DNA of 45,273 nt from Roseimaritima sediminicola. Lineage in GTDB: Bacteria > Planctomycetota > Planctomycetia > Pirellulales > Pirellulaceae. The stretch spans positions 1-45,273 of the forward strand of contig NZ_WIAD01000049.1 in the NCBI RefSeq assembly GCF_009618275.1. Direction: 5' to 3'. A program made the position numbers and the translations under genes. Positions 17,705 through 25,659 of this stretch are shown one piece after another. The notes below the pieces were generated by a model, which worked only from the letters and a program-made list of their open reading frames with translations, ran no database searches and was not told the origin of the DNA. How positions within the stretch are numbered: position 1 is the stretch's first letter; each line of letters starts with the position of its first letter.

Positions 17705-20656
17705 ATGCCAATGAGTCGACTCGCGTGGACACTGCTGTTCGCCTGCACGCTACTGATGCCGGCTGTGGTCGTTGCCGACCAAGCGGAACGGGCTCGGTTG
17801 GACTCGGCGTTTACGCACGAGATTCGGCCCCTGCTCGAGACGCATTGTTTTGCTTGCCACGATGCCGAAACGGCCGAGGCGATGCTGGACCTGCAGGCGT
17901 TCGAGCGGACCAGCCAAGTGATCGCCGGTCATCAGCTGTGGGAAAGCGTCCTGGATCGCCTGCACGTCGGCGACATGCCACCGGAAGACGCCGCTGCGCC
18001 GCTCGCCGATGAAGACCGCCAGCGCTTGATCGCCTGGATCGAAGCCGTCCGCACGTTCGAAGCGAATCGCAACGCCGGCGACCCCGGTGCGGTGCTCGCC
18101 CGCCGGCTGAGCAACGCCGAATACGACTACAGCATCCGCGACCTGACCGGCGTGGACATTCGCCCCACGGCCACCTTCCCTGTCGATCCGGCCAACGAAG
18201 CCGGCTTCGATAATTCTGGCGAGTCGCTGGCGATGTCGCCGGCGTTGCTGAATAAATACCTCGCCGCGGCACGCTCGGTGGTCGAGCACTTGGTGCTGAC
18301 TCCCACCGGCATCCGCTTTGCCCCGCATCCGGTGGCCACCGATACCGACCGCGACAAGTACTGCGTGAACCGGATCGTGGCGTTCTACGAACGTCAGCCG
18401 ACCGACATCGCGGACTACTTCTTCGCTTGCTGGAAAGCCGAGACAAGCGGTGCCGGCGAAGCCGGACTGGCACAGCTCGCGGCCGAAGAAGCCGTTAGCG
18501 AAAAGTACCTGCGCCGCGTCTGGTCGGACCTCCATGACGCCGACGTTCGCTTCGGGCCGCTGGCCGAAGTGCAGCGTCGTTGGCAAGAATTAATTTCAAC
18601 AGAGGATCCGCACACCGCTCGCTCCGCTTGCCAAGACCTTCGCGACTATGTGGCCCGTGCCCGCAAGACGTTCGAGCCGCACTTTGAGAATCTGAAGATC
18701 AAAGAGGTGCACGCCGGCAGCCAGCCCTTCGTGTTGTGGAAGAACAAGCAGTACGCGGCGGCCCGTCGCACGGCGGATTTCTCAGCATGGGATCGCATCT
18801 TCGAAAAAACGGGATTGAAAGAGCCGACCGAAGCGGAACGCCCCGCCTTCGAAGCCGATTGCCGCCGGTTCTGCGCGACGTTTCCCGATGCGTTCTTCAT
18901 TTCCGAACGCGGGCGAGATTATCTGGGCAAACCCAAAAGCCAGCAGGAGAAGGGCCGTTTGCTGAGTGCCGGTTTCCACAGCATGATGGGCTACTTCCGC
19001 GACGACGCCCCACTGATGCAATTGATTCTGGACCCCGAGCAGCAACAGCAACTGGACGCACTCTGGCAGGAACTGGATTTCGTGACCTCGGCTCCGCTGC
19101 GACAATACCAGGGGTTTCTATGGTTTGAACGCACCGATTCGCGCTTCATGCGCGATCCGCAATTCGATTTCGCTCGGCCCGAGAACGTCAAGGCATTGGA
19201 GGCCGATGCGATTGCCGAGCTTTCGCGGGTGTACCTGGCGAAGGCCAAGAAAAATGGTGGCACGGCCGTTCCGCTCGCCGCGATCTCCGATTACTTCACC
19301 GAGATCAATCGCCAGATCCGCTGGGTCGAACAAACCCGCGACGCCGCGCAGGCTCATCACCTGGACGCTGTGGTCGAACTGTGCGGGCGGGCCTACCGTC
19401 GTCCCCTGGCCGACGCCGAACGCACCGAACTGGTGACGTTTTACCACCAACTACGCGACGAAGCCGAACTGAGCCACGAAGAGGCGATCGCCGATGTGGT
19501 CACATCCATCCTGATCTCGCCGCATTTCGCTTACCGCTGGGACCTCCTGAACGACTCGCCCGAACCGCGACCGCTGACCTCGTTGGAGCTGGCCAATCGG
19601 CTCAGTTATTTCCTCTGGTCCAGTTCGCCGGACCAGACGCTGCTGGCTCTGGCTGCCGACGACCGGCTGCGGGAACCGGACGTCTTGGACCAGCAGGTTC
19701 AGCGGATGTTGCGGGACCCACGCGTGCGGGCCTTGGCGGTGGAGTTCGGCGGCAACTGGCTGGACTTCCGTCGCTTTGAACAGCACAACAGCGTCGACCG
19801 TGAACGCTTTCCCGAGTTCGACGCACAGCTGCGACAGGCCATGTTTGAAGAACCGGTGCGATTCCTGTTGGATGTTTTCCAGCACGATCGCTCGGTGAAG
19901 GATTTTTTGTACGCCGACCACACCTTCGTCAACGCCGTTCTGGCTCGCCACTACGGCATTCCAGATGATCAACTCGACGCGGGCCAGTGGCAACGCGTGG
20001 AGAACGCTGCTCAGTACGGCCGCGGTGGCTTGCTGCCGATGTCGGTCTTTTTGACCAAGAACGCACCGGGCCTACGCACCAGTCCTGTCAAACGCGGTTA
20101 CTGGGTCGTGCGGCGGTTGCTGGGCGAACACATTCCTCCCCCGCCACCGGACGTTCCCGAATTGCCCGCCGACGAAAGCCAGCTGGGCGAGCGGACGCTG
20201 CGCGAGACGTTGGCGATGCACCGCGATCACGCCAGCTGTGCCGGATGCCATAACCGAATCGATGCGATCGGGCTGGTTTTCGAAGGCTATGGTCCGGTCG
20301 GCGAACGGCGAACGGTGGACCTGGGTGGCCGCCGGGTCGAAACCCATGCCGTGTTCCCCGACGGTTCCAGCCGCGACGGCGTGAACGATTTGCGCGAGTA
20401 CCTGCGCCAGAGGCGTGAGCAGGAATTCTTGCAGAACCTGTCGCGCAAGTTGTTGTCCTACGCCCTGGGACGCAGCTTGATGCTGTCCGACGAACCACTG
20501 CTCGTGCAGATGCAAGAGCGACTGCGCGAGGGCGACGATCGCTTCAGCGAACTCGTTCAAGCGATCGTCACCAGCCCACAGTTTTTGAACAAGCGCGGAC
20601 GCGAAGGAGCGTCCGCGGAACTTGCCAGTACGAAAAGGTCCAACGATGCGCCGTAA
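17705..20656 (+). CDS. Planctomycete cytochrome c, DUF1587/1592/1588/1585 protein
   Basis: About 983 residues with a signal peptide (MSRLAWTLLFACTLLMPAVVVADQ), hence extracytoplasmic. The N-terminal PSCyt1-type region has a heme c motif CFACH (C48 to H52) within EIRPLLETHCFACHDAE. DUF1587 follows (LARRLSNAEYDYSIRDLTGVDI, PVDPANEAGFDNSG), then a ~250-residue region not expected between these domains, then DUF1595/1592 (CGRAYRRPLADAER; ILISPHFAYRWDLL; LANRLSYFLWSS), DUF1588 (MHRDHASCAGCHNRIDAIGLVFEGYGP, a second CxxCH) and DUF1585 (LLSYALGRSL; QAIVTSPQFL). Function unknown; probably electron transfer linked to polysaccharide oxidation or degradation. The start could also be 17642, 17687 or 17711. 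It overlaps its DUF1552 partner by 11 nt. Confidence 0.92.
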   Translation: MPMSRLAWTLLFACTLLMPAVVVADQAERARLDSAFTHEIRPLLETHCFACHDAETAEAMLDLQAFERTSQVIAGHQLWESVLDRLHVGDMPPEDAAAPLADEDRQRLIAWIEAVRTFEANRNAGDPGAVLARRLSNAEYDYSIRDLTGVDIRPTATFPVDPANEAGFDNSGESLAMSPALLNKYLAAARSVVEHLVLTPTGIRFAPHPVATDTDRDKYCVNRIVAFYERQPTDIADYFFACWKAETSGAGEAGLAQLAAEEAVSEKYLRRVWSDLHDADVRFGPLAEVQRRWQELISTEDPHTARSACQDLRDYVARARKTFEPHFENLKIKEVHAGSQPFVLWKNKQYAAARRTADFSAWDRIFEKTGLKEPTEAERPAFEADCRRFCATFPDAFFISERGRDYLGKPKSQQEKGRLLSAGFHSMMGYFRDDAPLMQLILDPEQQQQLDALWQELDFVTSAPLRQYQGFLWFERTDSRFMRDPQFDFARPENVKALEADAIAELSRVYLAKAKKNGGTAVPLAAISDYFTEINRQIRWVEQTRDAAQAHHLDAVVELCGRAYRRPLADAERTELVTFYHQLRDEAELSHEEAIADVVTSILISPHFAYRWDLLNDSPEPRPLTSLELANRLSYFLWSSSPDQTLLALAADDRLREPDVLDQQVQRMLRDPRVRALAVEFGGNWLDFRRFEQHNSVDRERFPEFDAQLRQAMFEEPVRFLLDVFQHDRSVKDFLYADHTFVNAVLARHYGIPDDQLDAGQWQRVENAAQYGRGGLLPMSVFLTKNAPGLRTSPVKRGYWVVRRLLGEHIPPPPPDVPELPADESQLGERTLRETLAMHRDHASCAGCHNRIDAIGLVFEGYGPVGERRTVDLGGRRVETHAVFPDGSSRDGVNDLREYLRQRREQEFLQNLSRKLLSYALGRSLMLSDEPLLVQMQERLREGDDRFSELVQAIVTSPQFLNKRGREGASAELASTKRSNDAP

Positions 20657-21992
20657 ACCCCACCCCGCTTCTGTTCGCCTTTCCCGCCGCATCCTCCTGC
20701 AGGGAGCCGGTACGGCCGTGGCTTTGCCCTGGTTGGAATCCTTACCGGTGTGGGGCACCGCGGCGCGCGCTGCCGAAACCGCCGCCTCGCCGGTGCCGCT
20801 GCGGTTTGGTGTGCAATTCATGGCCTGTGGCGTCAACGCCGAACACTGGTGGGCCAAAGGCGAGGGTGCGTCGATGGAGCTGGGCAAGAGCCTGACGCCG
20901 ATGCAGCCGCACAAGCACAAGATGAACTTGGTCAACGGCCTGTTCAATCGCTCGGCCGTCGGCGTGGGCATCCATCCAGGACAAACCGGCAACATCCTGT
21001 CCGGTGCGGCCCTGCAAAAGGGGGCGGAGCTGCGCGGCGGCATCAGCGTCGACCAGGAATTGGCAAACCAGATCGGCGGCCAGACCGCCCAGGCCAGCCT
21101 CGTGCTGGGCTGCGAGCAACCGACGACGGGCTACCACGAAACCAATTTTTCGATGGCTTACAGCTCGCATATCTCTTGGCAGAACGCCACCTCGCCGGTG
21201 CCCATGGAAGTGTACCCCGCTTTGGCCTTCGACAGCCTGTTCGACAACCGCGGCAACCGTCGCAATCAGAGCGTGTTGGACCGAGTCCGGGAACACGCCG
21301 CCAGTTTGAGCCGTCAGGTCAGCTCCGGCGACAAGGCAAAACTGGACGAATATATGACCAGTGTCCGCGAAGTCGAAAAACAGATCCAGCGGATGCGGAA
21401 GCGTCAGGAAACGGCTGCCGACCGTTTGCAAACCTCTGGCAAACCCGCCCATCAGATGTCACGGCCGGACAACGGATTGCCCGAGGACATTCGCGATCAC
21501 ATGCGGTTGATGTGCGACATCATCGCGCTGGCGTTTCAAACCGACAAAACGCGTGTGGCCACGCTGTTGATGTGCCGTGACATCTCCGGTTTGTTCTACC
21601 CATTCCTGGACGTCCGCAGCGCCCACCACTCCGCCTCGCACCGCGATACCAGCGACGATTACGAACGCGTGACCCGGTACTACGTCAGCCAATTCGCTTA
21701 CCTGTGCCAGCGGCTGGACGCGATGCGCGAGGGCGACGGCACGGTGCTGGACAACACCTGTTTGATGTTCATCAACAATATGTGGTCGGGCAGTAAACAC
21801 GATTCGACCAAGGTGCCGCTGATCCTGGCCGGCGGGCTGGGCGGGTCGCTGCAGACGGGCCGCGTCCTGGATTACACCGACCGCGACGACGAGGACCGCA
21901 AGCTGTGCAGCTTGTACCTCAGCATCCTCCAGCGGATGGGCGTCCAGGCGGATGGCTTTGGCGACGCCGAACAACCCCTGGCTCAGTTGTAG
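20646..21992 (+). CDS. DUF1552 protein
   Basis: 448 residues from ATG 20646, with AAAGG 7 nt upstream; the start lies inside the end of the DUF1592 gene (TAA 20654-20656), so translation is probably coupled. The N-terminus has a Tat-like export signal (LSRRILLQGAGTAVALPWLESLP). The DUF1552 body is clear: RFGVQFMACGVNAEHWW, MNLVNGLFN, HPGQTGNILSG, SVDQELANQIG, NRRNQSVLDRVREHAASL, DEYMTSVREVEKQI. DUF1552 genes usually sit next to DUF1592-type cytochromes in planctomycetes, as here. The fold is related to alkaline-phosphatase/DUF1501-like proteins; activity unknown. Confidence 0.92.
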   Translation: MRRKPHPASVRLSRRILLQGAGTAVALPWLESLPVWGTAARAAETAASPVPLRFGVQFMACGVNAEHWWAKGEGASMELGKSLTPMQPHKHKMNLVNGLFNRSAVGVGIHPGQTGNILSGAALQKGAELRGGISVDQELANQIGGQTAQASLVLGCEQPTTGYHETNFSMAYSSHISWQNATSPVPMEVYPALAFDSLFDNRGNRRNQSVLDRVREHAASLSRQVSSGDKAKLDEYMTSVREVEKQIQRMRKRQETAADRLQTSGKPAHQMSRPDNGLPEDIRDHMRLMCDIIALAFQTDKTRVATLLMCRDISGLFYPFLDVRSAHHSASHRDTSDDYERVTRYYVSQFAYLCQRLDAMREGDGTVLDNTCLMFINNMWSGSKHDSTKVPLILAGGLGGSLQTGRVLDYTDRDDEDRKLCSLYLSILQRMGVQADGFGDAEQPLAQL

Positions 21993-21998
21993 CGACGA

Positions 21999-23162
21999 GT
22001 GCAGGTGAAGAAGCTGCGTAGTGTCGCTCTGCTGATCGAAACCTCCAACGCCTACGCCCGCGGGGTGTTGGAAGGTATCGTCGCGTACAACCGCGAGCAC
22101 GAGCCGTGGTCGATCTACTTGCCCGAGCAGGAACGCGGAGCGCAGCCGCCCAGCTGGATCCACTCCTGGCAGGGCGACGGTTTGATCGTGCGGATCGAAA
22201 CCGATGCCATCGCCGCCATCGTCCGCCAACTGGACAAACCGGTGGTGGATGTCAGTGCCGCCCGTCACGTACCCGGCATCCCTTGGGTGGAAACCAACGA
22301 CGCTTCGATCGCTCGCCTGGCGGTTGAACATTTTGTCGACCGCGGCTTTCGGCGGTTGGCTTTCTGTGGCGACCCGGATTTCAACTGGTCACTGTGGCGC
22401 GAGAACGCTTTTGCCCACGAGGTCGAAGCTCGCCCGGGACTGGAACTACTTCGTTTTCCAGCCACTTCCAAGACGGCCGCGAACTACTCCTGGAACCGCG
22501 AAAAACAGCGATTGGGCGACTGGCTCAAACAGCTGCCCAAACCCATCGGCATCTTCGCTTGCTACGACATCCGCGCCCAACAGATTCTCGACGCCTGTCG
22601 CGAAGCGTCGATCTCGGTCCCCGATGAAGTGGCCGTGCTGGGCGTGGACAACGACGAACTGCTGTGCAACCTGTGCTTTCCACCGCTTTCGAGCATCATA
22701 CCCGATGCCCACCGGGCGGGCCGTGAAGCGGCTCGCTTGCTGGACCTGCTGATGCAGGGCCAGTCGGTCGAGCAGGAACGGCACTTGATCGATGCCCGCG
22801 GCGTGGCCACGCGTCAGTCCACCGACGTGCTGGCTGTGGAAGACAGCGACATCGTCACCGCCGTGCGGTACATTCGCGAGCATGCCTGCGACGGCATCAA
22901 GGTGACCGATGTCGTGCGTCAGGTGCCGCTGACCCGCCGCGCCTTGGAGCAGCGGTTTCAGAACATCTTTGGCCGCACGCCGCACGAAGAGATCCTCCGC
23001 CAACGCGTCCAGCAGATTCGCACGCTGTTAGTGGAAACCGACCTGTCGCTTCACAAAATCGCTCGCCTGACCGGTTTTGAACACGAAGAGTACATGAGCG
23101 TCATGTTTCGCCGCGCAACCGGCCTGCCCCCGGGCAAGTACCGCCGTAGCGTCAAACAGTAG
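21999..23162 (+). CDS. XylR-like AraC-family transcriptional regulator
   Basis: 387 residues. Residues ~1-275 are a LacI/PBP-type sensor fold like E. coli XylR (SVALLIETSNAYARGVLEGIVAY at the start; VAVLGVDNDELLCNLCFPPLSSI at the end). Residues ~285-387 are an AraC-type double helix-turn-helix (VTDVVRQVPLTRRALEQRFQNIFGRTPHEEI; IARLTGFEHEEYMSVMFRRATGLPPGKYRR). It probably binds a sugar and activates transcription. It starts with GTG only 6 nt after the DUF1552 stop, so it is likely the third gene of that unit. Its target is not evident; the operon itself or nearby carbohydrate genes are candidates. Confidence 0.92.
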   Translation: MQVKKLRSVALLIETSNAYARGVLEGIVAYNREHEPWSIYLPEQERGAQPPSWIHSWQGDGLIVRIETDAIAAIVRQLDKPVVDVSAARHVPGIPWVETNDASIARLAVEHFVDRGFRRLAFCGDPDFNWSLWRENAFAHEVEARPGLELLRFPATSKTAANYSWNREKQRLGDWLKQLPKPIGIFACYDIRAQQILDACREASISVPDEVAVLGVDNDELLCNLCFPPLSSIIPDAHRAGREAARLLDLLMQGQSVEQERHLIDARGVATRQSTDVLAVEDSDIVTAVRYIREHACDGIKVTDVVRQVPLTRRALEQRFQNIFGRTPHEEILRQRVQQIRTLLVETDLSLHKIARLTGFEHEEYMSVMFRRATGLPPGKYRRSVKQ

Positions 23163-23378
23163 CGGTCGCCGGCGCCGTGGTCGGCCCAAGATCCCGAAGC
23201 CGCGAAGCAAAAAACGCGGCAAGCCCAACACCGCGTCGAGCAGCGACAGCAGGCGTCGATGCAGGTGGTGGGAAGGGGGAAGAGGGAAGGGATTTTAGAT
23301 TTGAGATTTGAGATTTCAGATTTCCTGACTCTACCGGATTCTATGTACACAAATTTTTCCTTCGTGGCTCGTGTTTTA

Positions 23379-23420
23379 GTCCCGCAGGGACGGCAGGATG
23401 TAGCCACGGGCGCGAGCCCA
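23379..23420 (+). repeat. Family-D-like repeat, decayed
   Basis: The palindrome GTCCCGCAGGGAC (23379-23391) is followed by GTAG at 23400-23403 and a partial hairpin with GGGC, GCGA, GCCC. Compared with the two intact D copies, the outer half of the stem no longer pairs. Confidence 0.55.
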
Positions 23421-23457
23421 ATGCCATCTACTTTCACCATCGCTTGCGATTGAAGCG

Positions 23458-23533
23458 TTAGCGGCGCGGCGCAAGCCGCCCGGTGTGTGAAGGTTCGCAC
23501 CGCAAAACCGGACGGCTCGCGCCGTTCCGCTAC
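23458..23533. repeat. BIME-like inverted pair of bulged hairpins
   Basis: Left hairpin (+): foot TTAG 23458-23461, then CGGCGCGGC, loop GCAA, GCCGCCCG, an 8-bp stem with one bulged base. Right hairpin (-): foot GTAG 23530-23533, then CGGAACGGC, loop GCGA, GCCGTCCG, again 8 bp with one bulged base. A G-C pair in one is an A-T pair in the other, so pairing is conserved while sequence is not. A shorter relative is at 24621-24637. Confidence 0.7.
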
Positions 23534-23586
23534 AAAGGAAGTGGCATTGGGCGCGAGGTGCGTGGAACGAAAACGACACGATTGCG

Positions 23587-23672
23587 CTAGTCCCGAAGGG
23601 ACTAAACGCCGAGGGGGCACCCATACCATGGGCTGACGCCCATGGCTACATCGCGATCGCCACTGGCGTGGC
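23587..23672. repeat. Family-D repeat, copy 1
   Basis: Three hairpins in a row: CTAG-TCCC-GAA-GGGA-CTA, then the perfect 8-bp stem CCATGGGCTGACGCCCATGG (23626-23645) with GTAG at its foot on the minus strand (23646-23649), then GCCAC-TGGC-GTGGC (23659-23672). A near-identical copy is at 31559-31629. Confidence 0.75.
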
Positions 23673-23712
23673 TGCTGCGTTGGACGGCTGAAGGCCGTAC
23701 ATAGGTAAGGAA

Positions 23713-23957
23713 GTTTTCTCCCCTCTCCCCCGCGGCGCCGCGAGCGTCAGCGAGTGAAGCCGTGGTGGGAGAGGGGCCGGGGGTGAGGGGGCTCGGGTGC
23801 AAATGGCTGACTCTCTGCATCGGATTTTCCTGCCGCGTATCGCATCAAGACGCGGCACTGACGAAACCACGCTGCAATTCCCCCTCACCCCCGACCCCTC
23901 TCCCCCAAATCCTGGCTCGCTTAGGCTCGCCAGGATTTGGGGGAGAGGGGAGAAAAC
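23713..23957. mobile_element. Inverted-repeat (MITE-like) element, copy 2
   Basis: 245 bp with the same perfect 19-bp inverted ends as copy 1 (23713-23731 and 23939-23957). The right inner hairpin is a perfect 21-bp stem (23895-23915 with 23930-23950); its loop (CTCGCTTAGGCTCG) is shared with copy 1 but its arms differ at covarying positions. The central ~85 bp is alignable with copy 1 but diverged. Confidence 0.8.
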
Positions 23958-24000
23958 GATTCTATTCGTCTACCGGATCCCTCGCCTCAACGGGACGGCT

Positions 24001-24486
24001 CTATCCGCCTGCCTTCGCCGTCTGCCTGGCTTTGAACAGCAGGGCGTTCAGCCGCCGCAGTTCGGCTTCGGACAGCTTGCCGAATTGTTGCTCGTGCAGC
24101 TGGCGCAGCGGTTTGTCCATCCGCGCAAGCAGCTTTTTTGCCTTGTCGCTCAGCCGTACCCACACGACTCGGCGGTCTTCCTCGCAGCGCTGCCGCTCGA
24201 TCAGCCCGGCCTCGTCCAGCCGCACGATCAAGCGCGAGATATCGGTTTGGCGAAAGATCATCCGCTCGGCGATCTGATACACCTGCATCGGCTGGCCGAC
24301 GCCCCGCAGGATCCGCAAGACGTTGTACTGGGCGTCGGAGATGCCGTGCGATTTGAAGAACTGCGACATCTCCGTGTGCAGTTGCTCGTGGGTGCGCAGC
24401 AGATTCAGGAACGTTTCCTGCTGCAAACTGGCAAAGCCGCTGGACTTGCCAAGCTCGTCGGCGAGATTCTTCTGTGTGGGACTCAT
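24001..24486 (-). CDS. MarR-family transcriptional regulator
   Basis: 161 residues. Winged-helix MarR pattern: helical dimerisation N-terminus (QQETFLNLLRTHEQLHTEMSQFF), ISDAQYNVLRILRGVG, recognition region MIFRQTDISRLIVRLDEAGLI and wing ERQRCEEDRRVVWVRLSDKAKKLL. ATG 24486 is chosen because the family match begins there and GGGTGG lies directly upstream; the longer frame to 24651 has no family similarity. It is divergent from the aldo/keto reductase, so it may control that gene and itself. The ligand is unknown. Confidence 0.9.
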   Translation of the reverse strand: MSPTQKNLADELGKSSGFASLQQETFLNLLRTHEQLHTEMSQFFKSHGISDAQYNVLRILRGVGQPMQVYQIAERMIFRQTDISRLIVRLDEAGLIERQRCEEDRRVVWVRLSDKAKKLLARMDKPLRQLHEQQFGKLSEAELRRLNALLFKARQTAKAGG

Positions 24487-24493
24487 CCACCCA

Positions 24494-24522
24494 TCTATAT
24501 GGTGCAACAGACAACAAGTCAA
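24494..24522 (-). promoter_or_regulatory. Sigma70-type promoter of the marR gene, very close to the start codon
   Basis: On the minus strand TTGACT (24517-24522), exactly 17 bp, then TATAGA (24494-24499). The start codon follows after only seven bases, so transcription would begin at or next to the A of ATG: a near-leaderless message. Confidence 0.55.
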
Positions 24523-24620
24523 GCGTTTGGGGCAGGCCGGGGCAGCCTGCCTGACTCGCGCCCATCGTATGTCGGTCCTACTTCTGGCCGCGACGTCGGG
24601 GGCGGTGTACCCTGCGGACT

Positions 24621-24637
24621 GTAGCGGAACGAGTCCG
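24621..24637 (+). repeat. Short GTAG hairpin
   Basis: GTAG followed by CGGAACGAGTCCG, a 5-bp stem with the same bulged A seen in the hairpin at 23509-23533. It lies 48 nt before the aldo/keto reductase start, in the MarR/AKR divergent region. No MarR-type operator palindrome was recognised there. Confidence 0.45.
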
Positions 24638-24684
24638 TGAGGGCTCAACATTATCTTCTTCGAACTTTCACCTTCTCGCGATAG

Positions 24685-25659
24685 ATGAAGACACGATCAC
24701 TTGGCAGTCAGGGCCCGACCGTTTCGGAGGTTGGACTGGGATGTTGGCAGTTGGGCGCGGACTGGGGCGAGGTCGCGGAAGCGGATGCGTTGGAGATTCT
24801 GGAGACCGCCTTCGCCCGCGGGATCACCTTCTTTGACACCGCCGATGTCTATGGCGACGGTCGCTCCGAACGGCTGGTCGGCCGCTTCCTGGACTCCCAT
24901 CAGGATCGCGTCTTCGTAGCGACCAAGGTGGGACGCCGCAATTATCCCGGACCCTATACCGCGGATACACTGCGGAGCCATATCAGCGACAGCATCCAGC
25001 GGCTGGGCGTCGAGCGACTGGACCTGGTGCAGTTGCACTGCGTGCCGTCGGAAGTGCTGGCCGAGGGCGCGATTTTCGATTGGCTGCGAGAGCTGAAACA
25101 GGAAGGTTTGATCCGGCACTTCGGGGCCAGCGTCGAATCGATGGACGAGGCGCTGCAGATCCTCGACCAACCGGAACTGACCTCTCTGCAAATCATTTTC
25201 AACCTCTTCCGCCAGAAGCCCATCGATGCATTGTTCGATCGCGCGGAGGCGCAAGGCGTGGGCTTGATCGTGCGGTTGCCGCTGGCCAGCGGCCTGCTGG
25301 CCGGCAAGTTCGACGCCGACACGACGTTCGCCGAAGACGACCCTCGCAACTACAATCGCGATGGAGCCGCCTTCAACGTCGGCGAAACGTTTGCCGGATT
25401 GCCGTTCACCACCGGCGTTCGCTTGGCCGACGGTTTGCGACCTTGGGTTCCCAATGGCGTCACCATGGCCCAGTTCGCGCAGCGCTGGATCCTGGACCAC
25501 CCGGCGGTCTCGACCGTCATTACCGGTGCCTCACGGCCGGACCAGGTGATCGACAACGCCGCCGTTTCCGCGCTCGCTTCGCTGGCCCCTGAAACCCATC
25601 GTCAACTGGCCGAGTACTACGCGGCGGAAGTTGCCCCTCATATTCGCGGAGTCTATTAG
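24685..25659 (+). CDS. Aldo/keto reductase
   Basis: 324 residues, cytoplasmic NADPH-dependent oxidoreductase. AKR hallmarks: an N-terminal VGLGCWQLG, FFDTADVYGDGRSERLVGRFL with the catalytic Asp and Tyr, VATKVGRR with the catalytic Lys, LDLVQLHCVP with the His position, and near the end ITGASRPDQVIDNAAVSAL, the nucleotide-binding region. The length is normal. It is divergent from marR. Its stop codon TAG shares its last base with the GTG start of the next sulfatase, implying coupled translation; this pairing suggests a joint role in handling a desulfated sugar, which is inference. Confidence 0.92.
   Translation: MKTRSLGSQGPTVSEVGLGCWQLGADWGEVAEADALEILETAFARGITFFDTADVYGDGRSERLVGRFLDSHQDRVFVATKVGRRNYPGPYTADTLRSHISDSIQRLGVERLDLVQLHCVPSEVLAEGAIFDWLRELKQEGLIRHFGASVESMDEALQILDQPELTSLQIIFNLFRQKPIDALFDRAEAQGVGLIVRLPLASGLLAGKFDADTTFAEDDPRNYNRDGAAFNVGETFAGLPFTTGVRLADGLRPWVPNGVTMAQFAQRWILDHPAVSTVITGASRPDQVIDNAAVSALASLAPETHRQLAEYYAAEVAPHIRGVY

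Larger units (their letters stand above)
23163..24000. repeat. 838-bp gene-free repeat island
   Basis: No credible gene. In order: a GC-rich hairpin (23199-23204 with 23215-23220) after the XylR-like gene; a degenerate GAGATTT array and motif E (23291-23347); a decayed GTAG hairpin (23379-23420); an inverted pair of bulged GTAG/TTAG hairpins (23458-23533); a family-D copy (23587-23672); and the inverted-repeat element copy 2 (23713-23957). Its make-up mirrors the 2861-3304 gap. Confidence 0.85.

Noticed and set aside
23199-23220. Rho-independent terminator after the XylR-like gene
   Set aside because: The 6-bp stem has a 10-nt A-rich loop and no T-run; it may be incidental, so it is mentioned only within the repeat island.
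23163-24000. Non-coding RNA gene or tRNA in the repeat island
   Set aside because: No cloverleaf, no promoter-terminator pair; the structured parts are explained by the dispersed hairpin families.
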